Assembly: GCA_031179305.1 (NCBI GenBank)
Contig: JAPSHX010000001.1
Coordinates: 288,743 to 352,742 of the forward strand
Origin: Paenarthrobacter sp.
GTDB lineage: Bacteria; Actinomycetota; Actinomycetes; Actinomycetales; Micrococcaceae
DNA length: 64,000 nt
Direction of reading: 5' to 3'
Part shown: in pieces, positions 1 to 10,068 of the stretch
How positions within the stretch are numbered: the stretch's first letter is position 1
How the letters are laid out: each line of letters opens with the position of its first letter
Position numbers and translations under genes: made by a program
The notes under the pieces: model-generated
Database searches by the model: none
What the model was told of the DNA's origin: nothing
What the model saw: only the letters and a program-made list of their open reading frames with translations

Positions 1-218
1 TTTGTGGGGCCTGGTGTGCAGGGTATGGGGCACGCTATGGGTGCTGAGTGGGCCTCGCAACGCAGGGGGGTAATTTGTGGGGCCTGGTGTGCAGGGTATG
101 GGGCACGCTATGGGTGCTGAGTGGGCCTCGCAACGCAGGAGGGTAACTTGTGGGGCCTGGTGTGCAGGGTATGGGGCACGCTGAGGGCGCTGAGTGGGCC
201 TCGCAACGCAGGGGGTAT
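1..218. repeat. Three tandem copies of a 73-bp repeat upstream of purH
   Basis: Units start at about 1, 74 and 147, with an exact 73-bp period. Units 1 and 2 are almost identical; unit 3 differs in a few bases and has one G fewer at its end. Each unit carries TGTGGGGCC near its left end and CGCAACGCAGGGG near its right end, which can be read as diverged inverted arms. The array may extend left of the window. A related single element lies at 27488-27563. No protein-coding signal was seen. Bases 219-320 hold the purH leader. Confidence 0.9.
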
Positions 219-320
219 CGAGACGCAAAACGGGACCAATCACGAAACGCGATAAACTCTCCGTATCCCACACCCGCGACACCACCCGCGACATTTACGC
301 GAACTAAGACGGAGACTTTT

Positions 321-1991
321 GTGAGCTTGACGCAGCTTGACCGTGTTCCCATCCGCCGTGCACTGATCTCGGTTTACGACAAGACGGGACTGGAGGAGCT
401 CGCGAAGGGCCTGCATGCAGCTGGCGTCGCCATTGTTTCCACCGGCTCCACCGCCAAGAAGATCGCCGCCGCAGGCATCCCGGTCAAGGAAGTCGAAGAA
501 GTCACCGGCTCCCCGGAAATGCTGGACGGCCGCGTCAAGACCCTGCACCCACGCGTGCACGGCGGCATCCTGGCTGACCGTCGCGTCCCGGCGCACATGG
601 ACACCCTCGCGGGCATGGAGATCGAGACTTTCGACCTCGTTGTGGTGAACCTCTACCCGTTCGTCGAGACCGTGAAGTCCGGCGCGGCACAGGACGATGT
701 TGTTGAGCAGATCGACATCGGAGGCCCCGCCATGGTGCGTTCGGCCGCGAAGAACCACGCAGCGGTCGCCATTGTCACGGACCCGAACTTCTACGGCGCA
801 GTAGTCGACGCCGCAGCACACGGCGGCTTCGACCTGAACACCCGTCGCCGCCTGGCTGCCAAGGCCTTCGCCCACACGGCCAGCTACGACAACGCTGTGG
901 CCAGCTGGACCGCCAGCCAGTTCCTGGACGAAGACGGCGACGGCATCATCGACTGGCCCGCTTATGCAGGTCTGTCCTTGGAACGCTCCGAGGTCCTCCG
1001 TTACGGCGAAAACCCGCACCAGCAGGCCGCACTTTACGCGGACAAGGCTGCCCCGGCCGGCATCGCCCAGGCTGATCAGCTGCACGGCAAGGCCATGAGC
1101 TACAACAACTTCGTCGACGCCGATGCCGCCCTTCGCGCTGCCTTCGACTTCGCAGAGCCCGCCGTTGCGATCATCAAGCACGCCAACCCGTGCGGCGTAG
1201 CTGTTGGTTCCGCCGACGCTGCGGATCCGATCGCTGACGCCCACGCCAAGGCCCACGCCTGCGACCCCGTCTCGGCTTTCGGTGGCGTCATTGCTGCGAA
1301 CCGTACGGTCACCGCAGGCATGGCCCGCACTGTTGCGAACATCTTCACCGAGGTTGTCATCGCCCCGGACTTCGAGCCAGAAGCCGTGGAGATCCTCTCC
1401 AAGAAGAAGAACATCCGCCTCCTCGCCCTGCCCGAGGGCTACGGCCGCTACCCCTCCGAGATGCGCCAGGTCTCCGGTGGCGTCCTGGTCCAGATGAGCG
1501 ACAAGGTGGACGCCGACGGCGACAACCCCGCCAACTGGACCCTCGCAGCCGGTGAAGCCGCCGACGAAGCAACGCTCGCCGACCTCGCCTTCGCCTGGAC
1601 TGCCTGCCGCGCCGCCAAGTCCAACGCCATCCTGATCGCCAACCACGGTGCAGCTGTGGGCATCGGCATGGGCCAGGTCAACCGCCTGGACTCCTGCCGC
1701 CTTGCCGTGGAGCGCGCCAACACGCTGGGCGTGAAGGTGGAGTCCGACGTCGAAGGTGCCGGCGGTGCGTCGAACGCCAGCGCTGGCGACGCACCTGAGC
1801 GCGCACGCGGTGCAGTTGCATCCTCGGACGCGTTCTTCCCGTTCGCTGATGGGCTGCAGATCCTGATCGACGCCGGTGTCCGCGCCGTCGTCCAGCCGGG
1901 CGGTTCCGTCCGCGACGAGGAAGTCATCGCCGCGGCCAACGCTGCCGGCATCACCATGTACTTCACGGGAGCACGTCACTTCTTCCACTAG
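321..1991 (+). CDS. purH: Bifunctional AICAR formyltransferase / IMP cyclohydrolase
   Basis: This enzyme carries out the last two steps of IMP synthesis: it formylates AICAR with 10-formyl-THF, then closes the ring. The protein has 556 residues. An N-terminal MGS-like cyclohydrolase domain (about 1-200, with [15 protein letters not shown] near 68-82) precedes the AICAR transformylase domain, which contains KHANPCGVA with K286-H287. The GTG start at 321 is chosen because GGAG lies 6 bases upstream and the protein then begins at the conserved core; the reading frame stays open further upstream into the repeats, which is not real coding. Residues about 471-500 form an Ala/Gly/Ser-rich stretch before SSDAFFPF that looks longer than in most homologues. 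The gene ends at a hairpin terminator. Confidence 0.97.
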   Translation: MSLTQLDRVPIRRALISVYDKTGLEELAKGLHAAGVAIVSTGSTAKKIAAAGIPVKEVEEVTGSPEMLDGRVKTLHPRVHGGILADRRVPAHMDTLAGMEIETFDLVVVNLYPFVETVKSGAAQDDVVEQIDIGGPAMVRSAAKNHAAVAIVTDPNFYGAVVDAAAHGGFDLNTRRRLAAKAFAHTASYDNAVASWTASQFLDEDGDGIIDWPAYAGLSLERSEVLRYGENPHQQAALYADKAAPAGIAQADQLHGKAMSYNNFVDADAALRAAFDFAEPAVAIIKHANPCGVAVGSADAADPIADAHAKAHACDPVSAFGGVIAANRTVTAGMARTVANIFTEVVIAPDFEPEAVEILSKKKNIRLLALPEGYGRYPSEMRQVSGGVLVQMSDKVDADGDNPANWTLAAGEAADEATLADLAFAWTACRAAKSNAILIANHGAAVGIGMGQVNRLDSCRLAVERANTLGVKVESDVEGAGGASNASAGDAPERARGAVASSDAFFPFADGLQILIDAGVRAVVQPGGSVRDEEVIAAANAAGITMYFTGARHFFH

Positions 1992-2010
1992 AAGAAGGCC
2001 CAGCCGCACG

Positions 2011-2050
2011 GCACAAAGCGGCGCAAAGCGGCACAAAGCAGCACAACGCA
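2011..2050. repeat. Short 10-bp tandem repeat after purH
   Basis: Four tandem copies of the decamer GCACAAAGCG, each with zero to two changes, sit between the purH stop codon and its terminator. Their role is unknown; the array may be a length-variable microsatellite. Confidence 0.8.
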
Positions 2051-2084
2051 ACGGCGGCCGCCCCCGCAAGGGGACGGCCGCCGT
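2051..2084. terminator. Hairpin between convergent purH and protease genes
   Basis: The arms ACGGCGGCCG-CCCC and GGGG-a-CGGCCGCCGT pair with one bulged base around a GCAA-type loop. Position between two convergent genes fits a bidirectional terminator. No long T run follows. Confidence 0.7.
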
Positions 2085-2132
2085 CGTGCTTAACACGTAC
2101 TTAACAGGGACGTGCCAGATACATCAGAAGCG

Positions 2133-3137
2133 CTACGAAGCCGCCGCTGCAGTGTTGTACGTGGACTGGATCACGGTGCCCCAGTACGGGCCGTACATGG
2201 TGGTGGAGTTGCTGCCGTAACCGTAGCTGTTCACGGAGTTCTGGTAGCCGGTGGAGCTGGTGCCAATGAACCACGGACCGCCCGAGGACCCGCCGGTCAT
2301 GTTGCAGGGGATTCCCTGGCTGTTGAACTGCGGGTTGTAGGGATCGTTGGTGGCCTTGCCGGAGCAGCTCTTGAGCGATTCGCCGTTGAAGGGCGAGCCT
2401 GCCGGGTAGCCGAAGGCCTTGTAGCTCAGGCCGCGGGCTGCGTTGAACTGGACGCCGGAGGAACCTACGACGTCGGCGAGGCGCTTGCCGTTGAGGGTGT
2501 TCATGACGGCGAACGCGGTGTCGTACTGCATGTTGCCGTTGGAAGCCCACTGGGTGGGGGCGTACAGCGCCTTTGCCGTCCACTTCCCGTAGGGTGCTGA
2601 ACCGTTGAGGTAGGCGGGAACGAAGACGAAGTTGGTGGCGTAAGCGCCCGGGCCTTCGTTGAGGCAGTGTCCTGCGGTGGACACGGTGCTCTTGTTGGCT
2701 GCGGTGACGGAGTTGCCTGAGCAGACGTAGTTGGAGCCGCCCAGGGTGAAGAAGACCTTGCCGATGTGCTTGACCGGCGTTTCGCTCTGGTTCACCTTCC
2801 GGTCAATGGTCTTGGAGTCGGTTGCTGCAGGCTGTCCTGCGATGCTGCTGATGGCGCCCGGGGCTTCAGTGACCGGGGCTTTGCCGAGGTTGAGGAGCTT
2901 GCCGCGTTCCAGTGCTTTGGCGGCAAGAATTTCGCCGGATTGAGCATTCTTCATGCGTTCCGGCGTCCAGTAGTCTGCAGCGCCGGCGTCCGACACTACA
3001 TGGCTGCTGACCGCAGCGCCGCTGGAGTCTGAATTCTTGGCCGGGGCCGCGTTGGCACTGGTGGTTCCAACCAGCGCCAGGATTGCGGCAGCGGACAGAC
3101 TCAGCAGGCTTGTGGCCAGGGTCTTGGTTTTTGTCAC
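2133..3137 (-). CDS. Secreted trypsin-like serine peptidase
   Basis: A 334-residue exported protease of the chymotrypsin/trypsin fold. The N-terminus has a short basic stretch, a hydrophobic core and an A-N-A-A type cleavage site near residues 28-31, so it is a Sec signal peptide; a pro-region follows to about residue 120. The catalytic triad is visible: His in STAGHC (about 157), Asp in QYDTAF (about 206) and Ser in GSSGGP (about 285). Cysteine pairs flank the His and Ser regions. The GTG start at 3137 has AGGAAC just upstream and puts the signal peptide at the true N-terminus; the frame is open to 3242 but that extension is implausible. The substrate is unknown. It is divergent from the DUF2243 gene. 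Confidence 0.9.
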   Translation of the reverse strand: MTKTKTLATSLLSLSAAAILALVGTTSANAAPAKNSDSSGAAVSSHVVSDAGAADYWTPERMKNAQSGEILAAKALERGKLLNLGKAPVTEAPGAISSIAGQPAATDSKTIDRKVNQSETPVKHIGKVFFTLGGSNYVCSGNSVTAANKSTVSTAGHCLNEGPGAYATNFVFVPAYLNGSAPYGKWTAKALYAPTQWASNGNMQYDTAFAVMNTLNGKRLADVVGSSGVQFNAARGLSYKAFGYPAGSPFNGESLKSCSGKATNDPYNPQFNSQGIPCNMTGGSSGGPWFIGTSSTGYQNSVNSYGYGSNSTTMYGPYWGTVIQSTYNTAAAAS

Positions 3138-3163
3138 GTTGTTCCTACCTATCGAGGGAGTGA

Positions 3164-3186
3164 GGCGGTCAGTGATGGCGACCGCC
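3164..3186 (-). other. Small hairpin in the protease 5' leader
   Basis: GGCGGTC (3164-3170) and GACCGCC (3180-3186) are perfect inverted arms separated by 9 bases, about 27 bases upstream of the protease start. It may be a leader-RNA structure; its function is unknown. The rest of 3138-3371 holds the two divergent promoters, with TTTACA and ATACCT 17 bases apart as a possible protease promoter. Confidence 0.45.
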
Positions 3187-3371
3187 GACTGACGAAACTG
3201 AAGGTATCGAACGTATGACAAGTTTGTAAAGAGATGTTTCATAGTTTGTGATAATTTGCTGTCACTTCCTTGTTAAGTGGCGAGGTCCTTTTGGCGTGCG
3301 GTTGCAAGGGCCGGGGATTGCATGAGTTACTAAGGGTACTGCGTATCTGGCTAGTGCGGATGGGAACTGAC

Positions 3372-3938
3372 ATGGCCCAAACCTCATCGGACAGGAAACC
3401 TGGCCGCAGGCTGGGGGATATCGGCCTACCGGGAATCATTCTGGGGATCGGCCTGGGTGGGTTCGTGGACGGAATCCTGCTCCACCAGATTCTCCAATGG
3501 CACCACATGCTGTCCAGTTCGGAGACGGCAAATATCGACGTCGGCGCCTACCCGGTGACCACCGTTCACGGTCTTCAAATGAACACGTTATGGGACGGGT
3601 TGTTCCACACGGTGACCTGGCTGGCGGTGTTGATTGGTCTCGGGATGCTCTACTCGCGGCTGAACAACACGCGCTCCCGGAACAGGGTCTGGGCCTCGCG
3701 ATTGTTGTGGGGCTGGATGTTGTTCGGCTGGGGTTTGTTCAACGTGGTGGAGGGCCTCGTCGACCACCAGATCCTGGGCATCCATCACGTCATCACCGGC
3801 GAGTTCCAAGTCCTGGCCGACGTCCTGTTCCTGGTGTTCGGGGCGCTGTTGATGGTGGGCGGTTGGCTGCTTCAGCGCAGCGCGGAACCCGCGCAGCGCG
3901 GAACCACTGAACGCGGAACCACTGAACAGGATCGCTGA
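3372..3938 (+). CDS. DUF2243 integral membrane protein
   Basis: A 188-residue membrane protein with four predicted hydrophobic segments, His-rich loops (FVDGILLHQILQWHHM near 32-47; VDHQILGIHHV near 130) and a basic/acidic tail. The family is DUF2243, whose function is not established, but it is repeatedly found next to CtaG-like genes as here, suggesting a shared membrane metal or cytochrome-related role. The start ATG 3372 has GGGA upstream; an in-frame ATG at 3360 is the alternative. The C-terminus contains a short duplicated RGTTE, matching a small DNA repeat. The CtaG gene begins 3 bases after the stop. Confidence 0.85.
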   Translation: MAQTSSDRKPGRRLGDIGLPGIILGIGLGGFVDGILLHQILQWHHMLSSSETANIDVGAYPVTTVHGLQMNTLWDGLFHTVTWLAVLIGLGMLYSRLNNTRSRNRVWASRLLWGWMLFGWGLFNVVEGLVDHQILGIHHVITGEFQVLADVLFLVFGALLMVGGWLLQRSAEPAQRGTTERGTTEQDR

Positions 3939-3941
3939 GGC

Positions 3942-4781
3942 ATGCACCCGCACCACGCCGAGACCGGCCCGCCAGGCATCCTGATCGCCCTCGTTGCGCT
4001 GGCAGCCGTGTACTTTGTCATAGCCGCCAAGCAAAACAAGCAACCCAAGGGCTGGCCGCGCTGGCGAACGGCACTCTTCCTCTCAGGGCTGGCAGTCCTC
4101 GGATTCGGCCTGACCCCGCAGCTCTCGCCCTACCCGCACGGGAGCCTGCCTGCCCACATGTTCCAGCACCTCCTGATCGGCATGTATGCGCCGATTGGCC
4201 TGGTTCTCGGGGCGCCCGTGACGCTGCTGCTCCGGACTATTCCACGGAAGCAGGGCCGAAGGCTGGGGCGGGTCCTTCGCTCCAGACCCTTGCACGTCAT
4301 AGCGCACCCCGTCACTGCGTTGGTCCTCAACGTTGGCGGCCTCGCAGTCCTGTACTTCACCCCGCTGTACGAGGCGGCAACGCACAATCCCACCCTGCAC
4401 ATGCTCATCCACGTCCACTTCATCGCAGCCGGAATCCTCTTTGCCTGGGCAATTGCCGGACCGGATTCTGCTCCACACAGGCCCTCCGTCCCCGCCCGGC
4501 TGATGGTGTTGGGCGTGGCAATCGCCGGCCACGCGATCATTTCCCAATTGCTCTACGCGGGCCTCTTCGTCCAGGTGGCCGGATCCGCCGTGGAACGAAG
4601 GCAAGCGGGGGAGCTCATGTACTACGCCGGCGACATCGCCGAACTGTTGTTAGCGTTCGCCCTCGTTTCATCATGGCGACCCGCACGTGGCAACGGGAGG
4701 GGGAGGCAGGCCGGAACGGAAAGCAGCCAGCGCTCGACGACGGTGGGCAGCAACGGCGGTCAGGCCGCCGTCGGGCGTTAA
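3942..4781 (+). CDS. CtaG-family (caa3-type oxidase assembly) membrane protein
   Basis: A 279-residue polytopic protein with about seven hydrophobic segments and conserved His residues (PAHMFQHLLIGM; LHMLIHVHF; AGHAIISQLLYAG), typical of the cytochrome c oxidase assembly factor CtaG/YtaF family of actinobacteria and bacilli, which is distinct from proteobacterial CtaG/Cox11. The family is linked to oxidase assembly and probably copper supply; in this window no oxidase subunit genes are adjacent. It is translationally close-coupled to the DUF2243 gene. The last 45 residues are hydrophilic and low complexity, probably cytoplasmic. Confidence 0.85.
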   Translation: MHPHHAETGPPGILIALVALAAVYFVIAAKQNKQPKGWPRWRTALFLSGLAVLGFGLTPQLSPYPHGSLPAHMFQHLLIGMYAPIGLVLGAPVTLLLRTIPRKQGRRLGRVLRSRPLHVIAHPVTALVLNVGGLAVLYFTPLYEAATHNPTLHMLIHVHFIAAGILFAWAIAGPDSAPHRPSVPARLMVLGVAIAGHAIISQLLYAGLFVQVAGSAVERRQAGELMYYAGDIAELLLAFALVSSWRPARGNGRGRQAGTESSQRSTTVGSNGGQAAVGR

Positions 4782-4850
4782 TCACCGGAGAGTGGTAACG
4801 AACACGTGATCCCGGACACGAAGGGCCGTCAAAACGGTCTACTCGGGTAA

Positions 4851-7115
<2,265 letters not shown>

Positions 7116-7129
7116 TCCCGGCATAACGG

Positions 7130-7168
7130 AACCGGCCCGCAGGCAATGCCTGCGGGCCGGTTGCTTTT
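7130..7168. terminator. Strong bidirectional terminator after icd
   Basis: A 15-bp GC-rich perfect stem (7130-7144 with 7148-7162) with a 3-base loop, followed by GCTTTT. It lies between convergent icd and the flavin oxidase gene. Confidence 0.93.
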
Positions 7169-7178
7169 AAGTGTGGAT

Positions 7179-8288
7179 TCAGCGGTCCGCGTGGAACCGC
7201 TCTGGTGCCACACCGCCGTCGACGATGTCCTTCAAAACCCGGCCAATAGCCGGCGTGAACTTGAAACCATGACCCGAGAAACCAGCGCCCACCACCAGCG
7301 GACCGAAATGGTCCAGCACGAAGTCCTCGTTGGGCGTGGTGGTGTAAGTGCAGCTGATGGGAACCGCGGTGGAAGGGTCGACGCCGGGGAGCCACTCTTC
7401 TGCGTACCGCACCAACGCTTCCATTTGGTGGGGGATGGGCTCGAACGTGCGCTCGTCCGGATCCATGACCGGGCCGACTCCGTGCCAGCCGGCCTTCACG
7501 CCTTCGCCGGGGGTGAGCATTCCATAGACGGGGCTGTACCAGTATTCGTAGGCTTCGTTGTTCGGATCGGGGTCCGGGCTGTGGTTGAAGCTCGGCCACA
7601 CCAGCGTGTTATCCCTGGGCGTGAAGTGGGCTGGCTGCTCCTGGGTTACCACCAATGCCGGCAGATCCGTGAGCTTGCCGATGAGCTTCGGAGTCCAGGC
7701 ACCGGCCGTAACCACCACGCGGCTGGCCGTGTACTCCGTCTCTTCCGTCACCACCACCGCGGACTCGCCGCCAGTTACACGGATGTCCTTGACCGGCGTC
7801 GAGTACTTGAAAACGGCACCGTGGGCCTCAGCTGATTTCCGCAGCGCGAGCAAAGCGTCAGCGGAGCGGATCCGGCCCGAGCCTGGCACGAAGAGCACGT
7901 CGGTGGCGAAGTTCATCCCCAGCCAGCGGTTAGCGGCTTCGTCGGGGGAGATGAAGTAGCTTTCGATGCCACGGGCCTGGTGGGCCTCCCGAACCTGCTG
8001 CAGGAGGGGGACGTTTCCGTGGTTCACGAGCCCCACCATGTCCAGGAGCGGTGCGCCGTGCTCTGCCGCGAGCTCGTCCCAGAGGATCTTTGACTCGGCG
8101 AGCAGGTCCAGGTAGTCGGCTTCTGCGTACGCGGTGTTGAAGTTGCGCGTGGCGCCGTGAGATGCGCCGATGTGGTGACCGGCCTCGAACTGCTCCAACA
8201 GAACCACTGAGCGACCCGCCCGGGCGAGTTGCCACGCGGCAGCCGATCCCATGGCTCCTCCGCCAACAACTACAACGTCAATCTGCAT
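7179..8288 (-). CDS. FAD-dependent amine oxidase, monomeric sarcosine oxidase / N-methyltryptophan oxidase family
   Basis: A 369-residue DAO-family flavoenzyme expected to oxidise a secondary (often N-methyl) amine to imine with H2O2 release. It starts with the dinucleotide-binding motif VVVGGGAMGSAA (about 5-16); the C-terminal part has SCTYTTTPNEDF, whose Cys matches the covalent-FAD cysteine of monomeric sarcosine oxidases, and GFSGHGFKF near 339-347. ATG 8288 is chosen because GGAG lies upstream and the Rossmann motif follows at once. It lies downstream of phnE on the same strand, separated by a 66-bp palindrome, so it may belong functionally to the phosphonate island. The substrate is not known: sarcosine, another N-methyl amine or N-methyl-2-aminoethylphosphonate are possible. 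Confidence 0.85.
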   Translation of the reverse strand: MQIDVVVVGGGAMGSAAAWQLARAGRSVVLLEQFEAGHHIGASHGATRNFNTAYAEADYLDLLAESKILWDELAAEHGAPLLDMVGLVNHGNVPLLQQVREAHQARGIESYFISPDEAANRWLGMNFATDVLFVPGSGRIRSADALLALRKSAEAHGAVFKYSTPVKDIRVTGGESAVVVTEETEYTASRVVVTAGAWTPKLIGKLTDLPALVVTQEQPAHFTPRDNTLVWPSFNHSPDPDPNNEAYEYWYSPVYGMLTPGEGVKAGWHGVGPVMDPDERTFEPIPHQMEALVRYAEEWLPGVDPSTAVPISCTYTTTPNEDFVLDHFGPLVVGAGFSGHGFKFTPAIGRVLKDIVDGGVAPERFHADR

Positions 8289-8365
8289 GCCTGCTCCATC
8301 CACCGTCGGCCCTCTCGAAAACGCGACCCCCCGAAGAGGGCCACCTCCCATTCTGCCCCTCCTCA

Positions 8366-8431
8366 CCCAACTAGGTAGCAGATCAGGTCGTTTTCAGCGC
8401 TGAGAACGACCTGAAGTGCTACCTAGTTGGG
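8366..8431. repeat. 66-bp palindromic dispersed repeat, copy A
   Basis: Two 33-base arms pair at 30 of 33 positions around the centre TTCAGC/GCTGAG. It begins and ends with CCCAACT/AGTTGGG. It lies 12 bases after the phnE stop and before the flavin oxidase gene. The pair GGTAGCA/TGCTACC replaces GGTCGCA/TGCGACC of other copies, a compensatory change. It would form a long hairpin as RNA and may terminate the phnDCE transcript. Confidence 0.92.
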
Positions 8432-8443
8432 TCGGCAGGCACG

Positions 8444-9298
8444 TTACGCAGCTAGTCGCCTGCGGATCCACGCGGAGAACTGGTCCACCACGATGATCAG
8501 CACCAGCACGATCAAGATGTGCGTGAGCATGGAGTCGAACTGGAAAGACTTGATGGACTGGTTGATCAGGAGCCCAATACCACCGGCACCCACCAAGCCA
8601 AGGACCAGCGACGACCGTACGTTGACGTCGAAGCGGTACAGCAGCAGGCCCACGAACTGCGGAACCACCATGGGCAGCGTCGCGTTGGCTACCTGTTGGA
8701 TCCGGTTGGCACCGGCGGTCCGCAGAGCTTCCTGGGGGCCAGCGTCGATCTCCTCCATCGATTCCGCCCACAGCTTGCCCATCACCCCGGTGTTGTGGCA
8801 GATCAGCGCGAGCACGCCCGCAAACGGTCCAAGGCCGACGGCGGTGACGAAGATGAGCGCGAACACGATGTCCGGCACGGCGCGGAAGAAGGACAGGACG
8901 GCGCGCGCAGCTTGGTAGACGAGCCGGTGAGGGCTGGTGTTCTCAGCAGCCAGAGCTGCGAGCAGCAGCGCGAACGGCACGGACAACGTAGTTCCCAGCA
9001 GCCCGATCCACAGGGTAACAAGGGTTGCTTCGAGGCCGGGCTTGAGCGTCTTCTCCCAGCTGAGGTCCGGCGGGAAGGCGTCGCCAATGAACGCGGCCAT
9101 GCCCTTCCAGCCATCAACCAAAAGCTCCGGTTTGAAGTCGGTCCCTTCGATGGCCACGGCGTGAAGTCCGACGACGGCAGCCGCCACTGCCGCCGTCGTG
9201 ATCCACCGCAACGGCTTCTTCGGGCGGATCAGTGCCACCCGGGTTTGGGCAGAAGAGCCACGTCGCACGACGGCCGGGGTCAAGGTGTGGGGAGTCAT
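8444..9298 (-). CDS. phnE: Phosphonate ABC transporter permease
   Basis: A 284-residue inner-membrane permease of the PhnE/MetI type, expected to form the channel for phosphonate import with PhnC and PhnD. About six hydrophobic segments are present, with the cytoplasmic EAA-type loop ESMEEIDAGPQEALRTAGAN at about 173-192. The ATG at 9298 overlaps the phnC stop codon (ATGA), so translational coupling decides this start; the open frame further upstream is only phnC read in another frame. It is the last gene of phnD-phnC-phnE, followed by a long palindrome. Confidence 0.92.
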   Translation of the reverse strand: MTPHTLTPAVVRRGSSAQTRVALIRPKKPLRWITTAAVAAAVVGLHAVAIEGTDFKPELLVDGWKGMAAFIGDAFPPDLSWEKTLKPGLEATLVTLWIGLLGTTLSVPFALLLAALAAENTSPHRLVYQAARAVLSFFRAVPDIVFALIFVTAVGLGPFAGVLALICHNTGVMGKLWAESMEEIDAGPQEALRTAGANRIQQVANATLPMVVPQFVGLLLYRFDVNVRSSLVLGLVGAGGIGLLINQSIKSFQFDSMLTHILIVLVLIIVVDQFSAWIRRRLAA

Positions 9299-10068
9299 GC
9301 TGCCTGTGTCCTGTCTACGGAAGGGTTCCTGTCCGGGGCGTACAAGGTGTCGAGGTGCTCGGCCGTGATCTCTGTGGAGGGGAGGTCGAAAGTCATGGAG
9401 CCTTGGAGGAGCCCGATGGACCTGTCCGCGTACCTGAGTGCGAGGTCGGGCTGGTGCAGCACGGCGGCTACGGCCAGTCCTTCCGAATGCGCGAGTTCCC
9501 GCAGCAGCGCCATGACTTGTTCGGCGGCGTGCGGATCCAATGCGGACACCGGCTCGTCGGCGAGTACGACGTCGGCCCGTTGGCAAAGTGCCCGGGCTAC
9601 GGCCACGCGCTGCTGCTGTCCCCCGGAAAGCCGACCCACGCGGTCGAAGGCACGGTCCGCCAGGCCTACCCGGTCCAAGCAGTCGAGGGCTTCCTGCTGA
9701 ACGTCGGCCGGGAACAGCAAGGGAGTGAGTGAGCGGACGGTCGGGATCCGCGACAGGGCTCCTGCGCAGACGTTGTCCAAGGCCGTGCGACGGGGGACCA
9801 AATGGATCTTCTGGAAGATCATGGCCATCCGTTGCCTGGTCTGCTGGAGTTCACGGCCTTGCAAGGAATCCAGCGCAGCTCCGTCGATCCTGATGCTGCC
9901 CGAATCCGGCGAAGTGATACCCATGACGCAGCGCAACGTGGTGGACTTGCCGGAGCCGTTGGCGCCCAGGAAGGCCACCAGCTCGCCGGCTGCAACGGAG
10001 AAGTCGACACCCTCCAGGACGTTCCGCCCGTTGAAGGACTTACGCAAGCCTTGGACAGAAAGAAGCAT
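9295..10068 (-). CDS. phnC: Phosphonate ABC transporter ATP-binding protein
   Basis: A 257-residue ABC ATPase that energises phosphonate uptake. Walker A GANGSGKST lies at 35-43, the signature LSGGQQQRVAVARAL near 143-157 and Walker B VVLADEP just after. The order D-C-E and the mutual overlaps (1 base with phnD, 4 bases with phnE) identify it as PhnC rather than another importer ATPase. The ligand is probably 2-aminoethylphosphonate or an N-alkyl derivative, inferred from the neighbouring amine oxidase and phosphonatase-like hydrolase. Confidence 0.93.
   Translation of the reverse strand: MLLSVQGLRKSFNGRNVLEGVDFSVAAGELVAFLGANGSGKSTTLRCVMGITSPDSGSIRIDGAALDSLQGRELQQTRQRMAMIFQKIHLVPRRTALDNVCAGALSRIPTVRSLTPLLFPADVQQEALDCLDRVGLADRAFDRVGRLSGGQQQRVAVARALCQRADVVLADEPVSALDPHAAEQVMALLRELAHSEGLAVAAVLHQPDLALRYADRSIGLLQGSMTFDLPSTEITAEHLDTLYAPDRNPSVDRTQAA

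Noticed and set aside
1-218. CRISPR array
   Set aside because: Whole 73-bp units repeat head to tail with no unique spacers and no cas genes nearby.
240-2096. Long open frame on the minus strand opposite purH
   Set aside because: It is a high-GC shadow; the plus strand encodes a full PurH and the minus product has no recognisable motifs.
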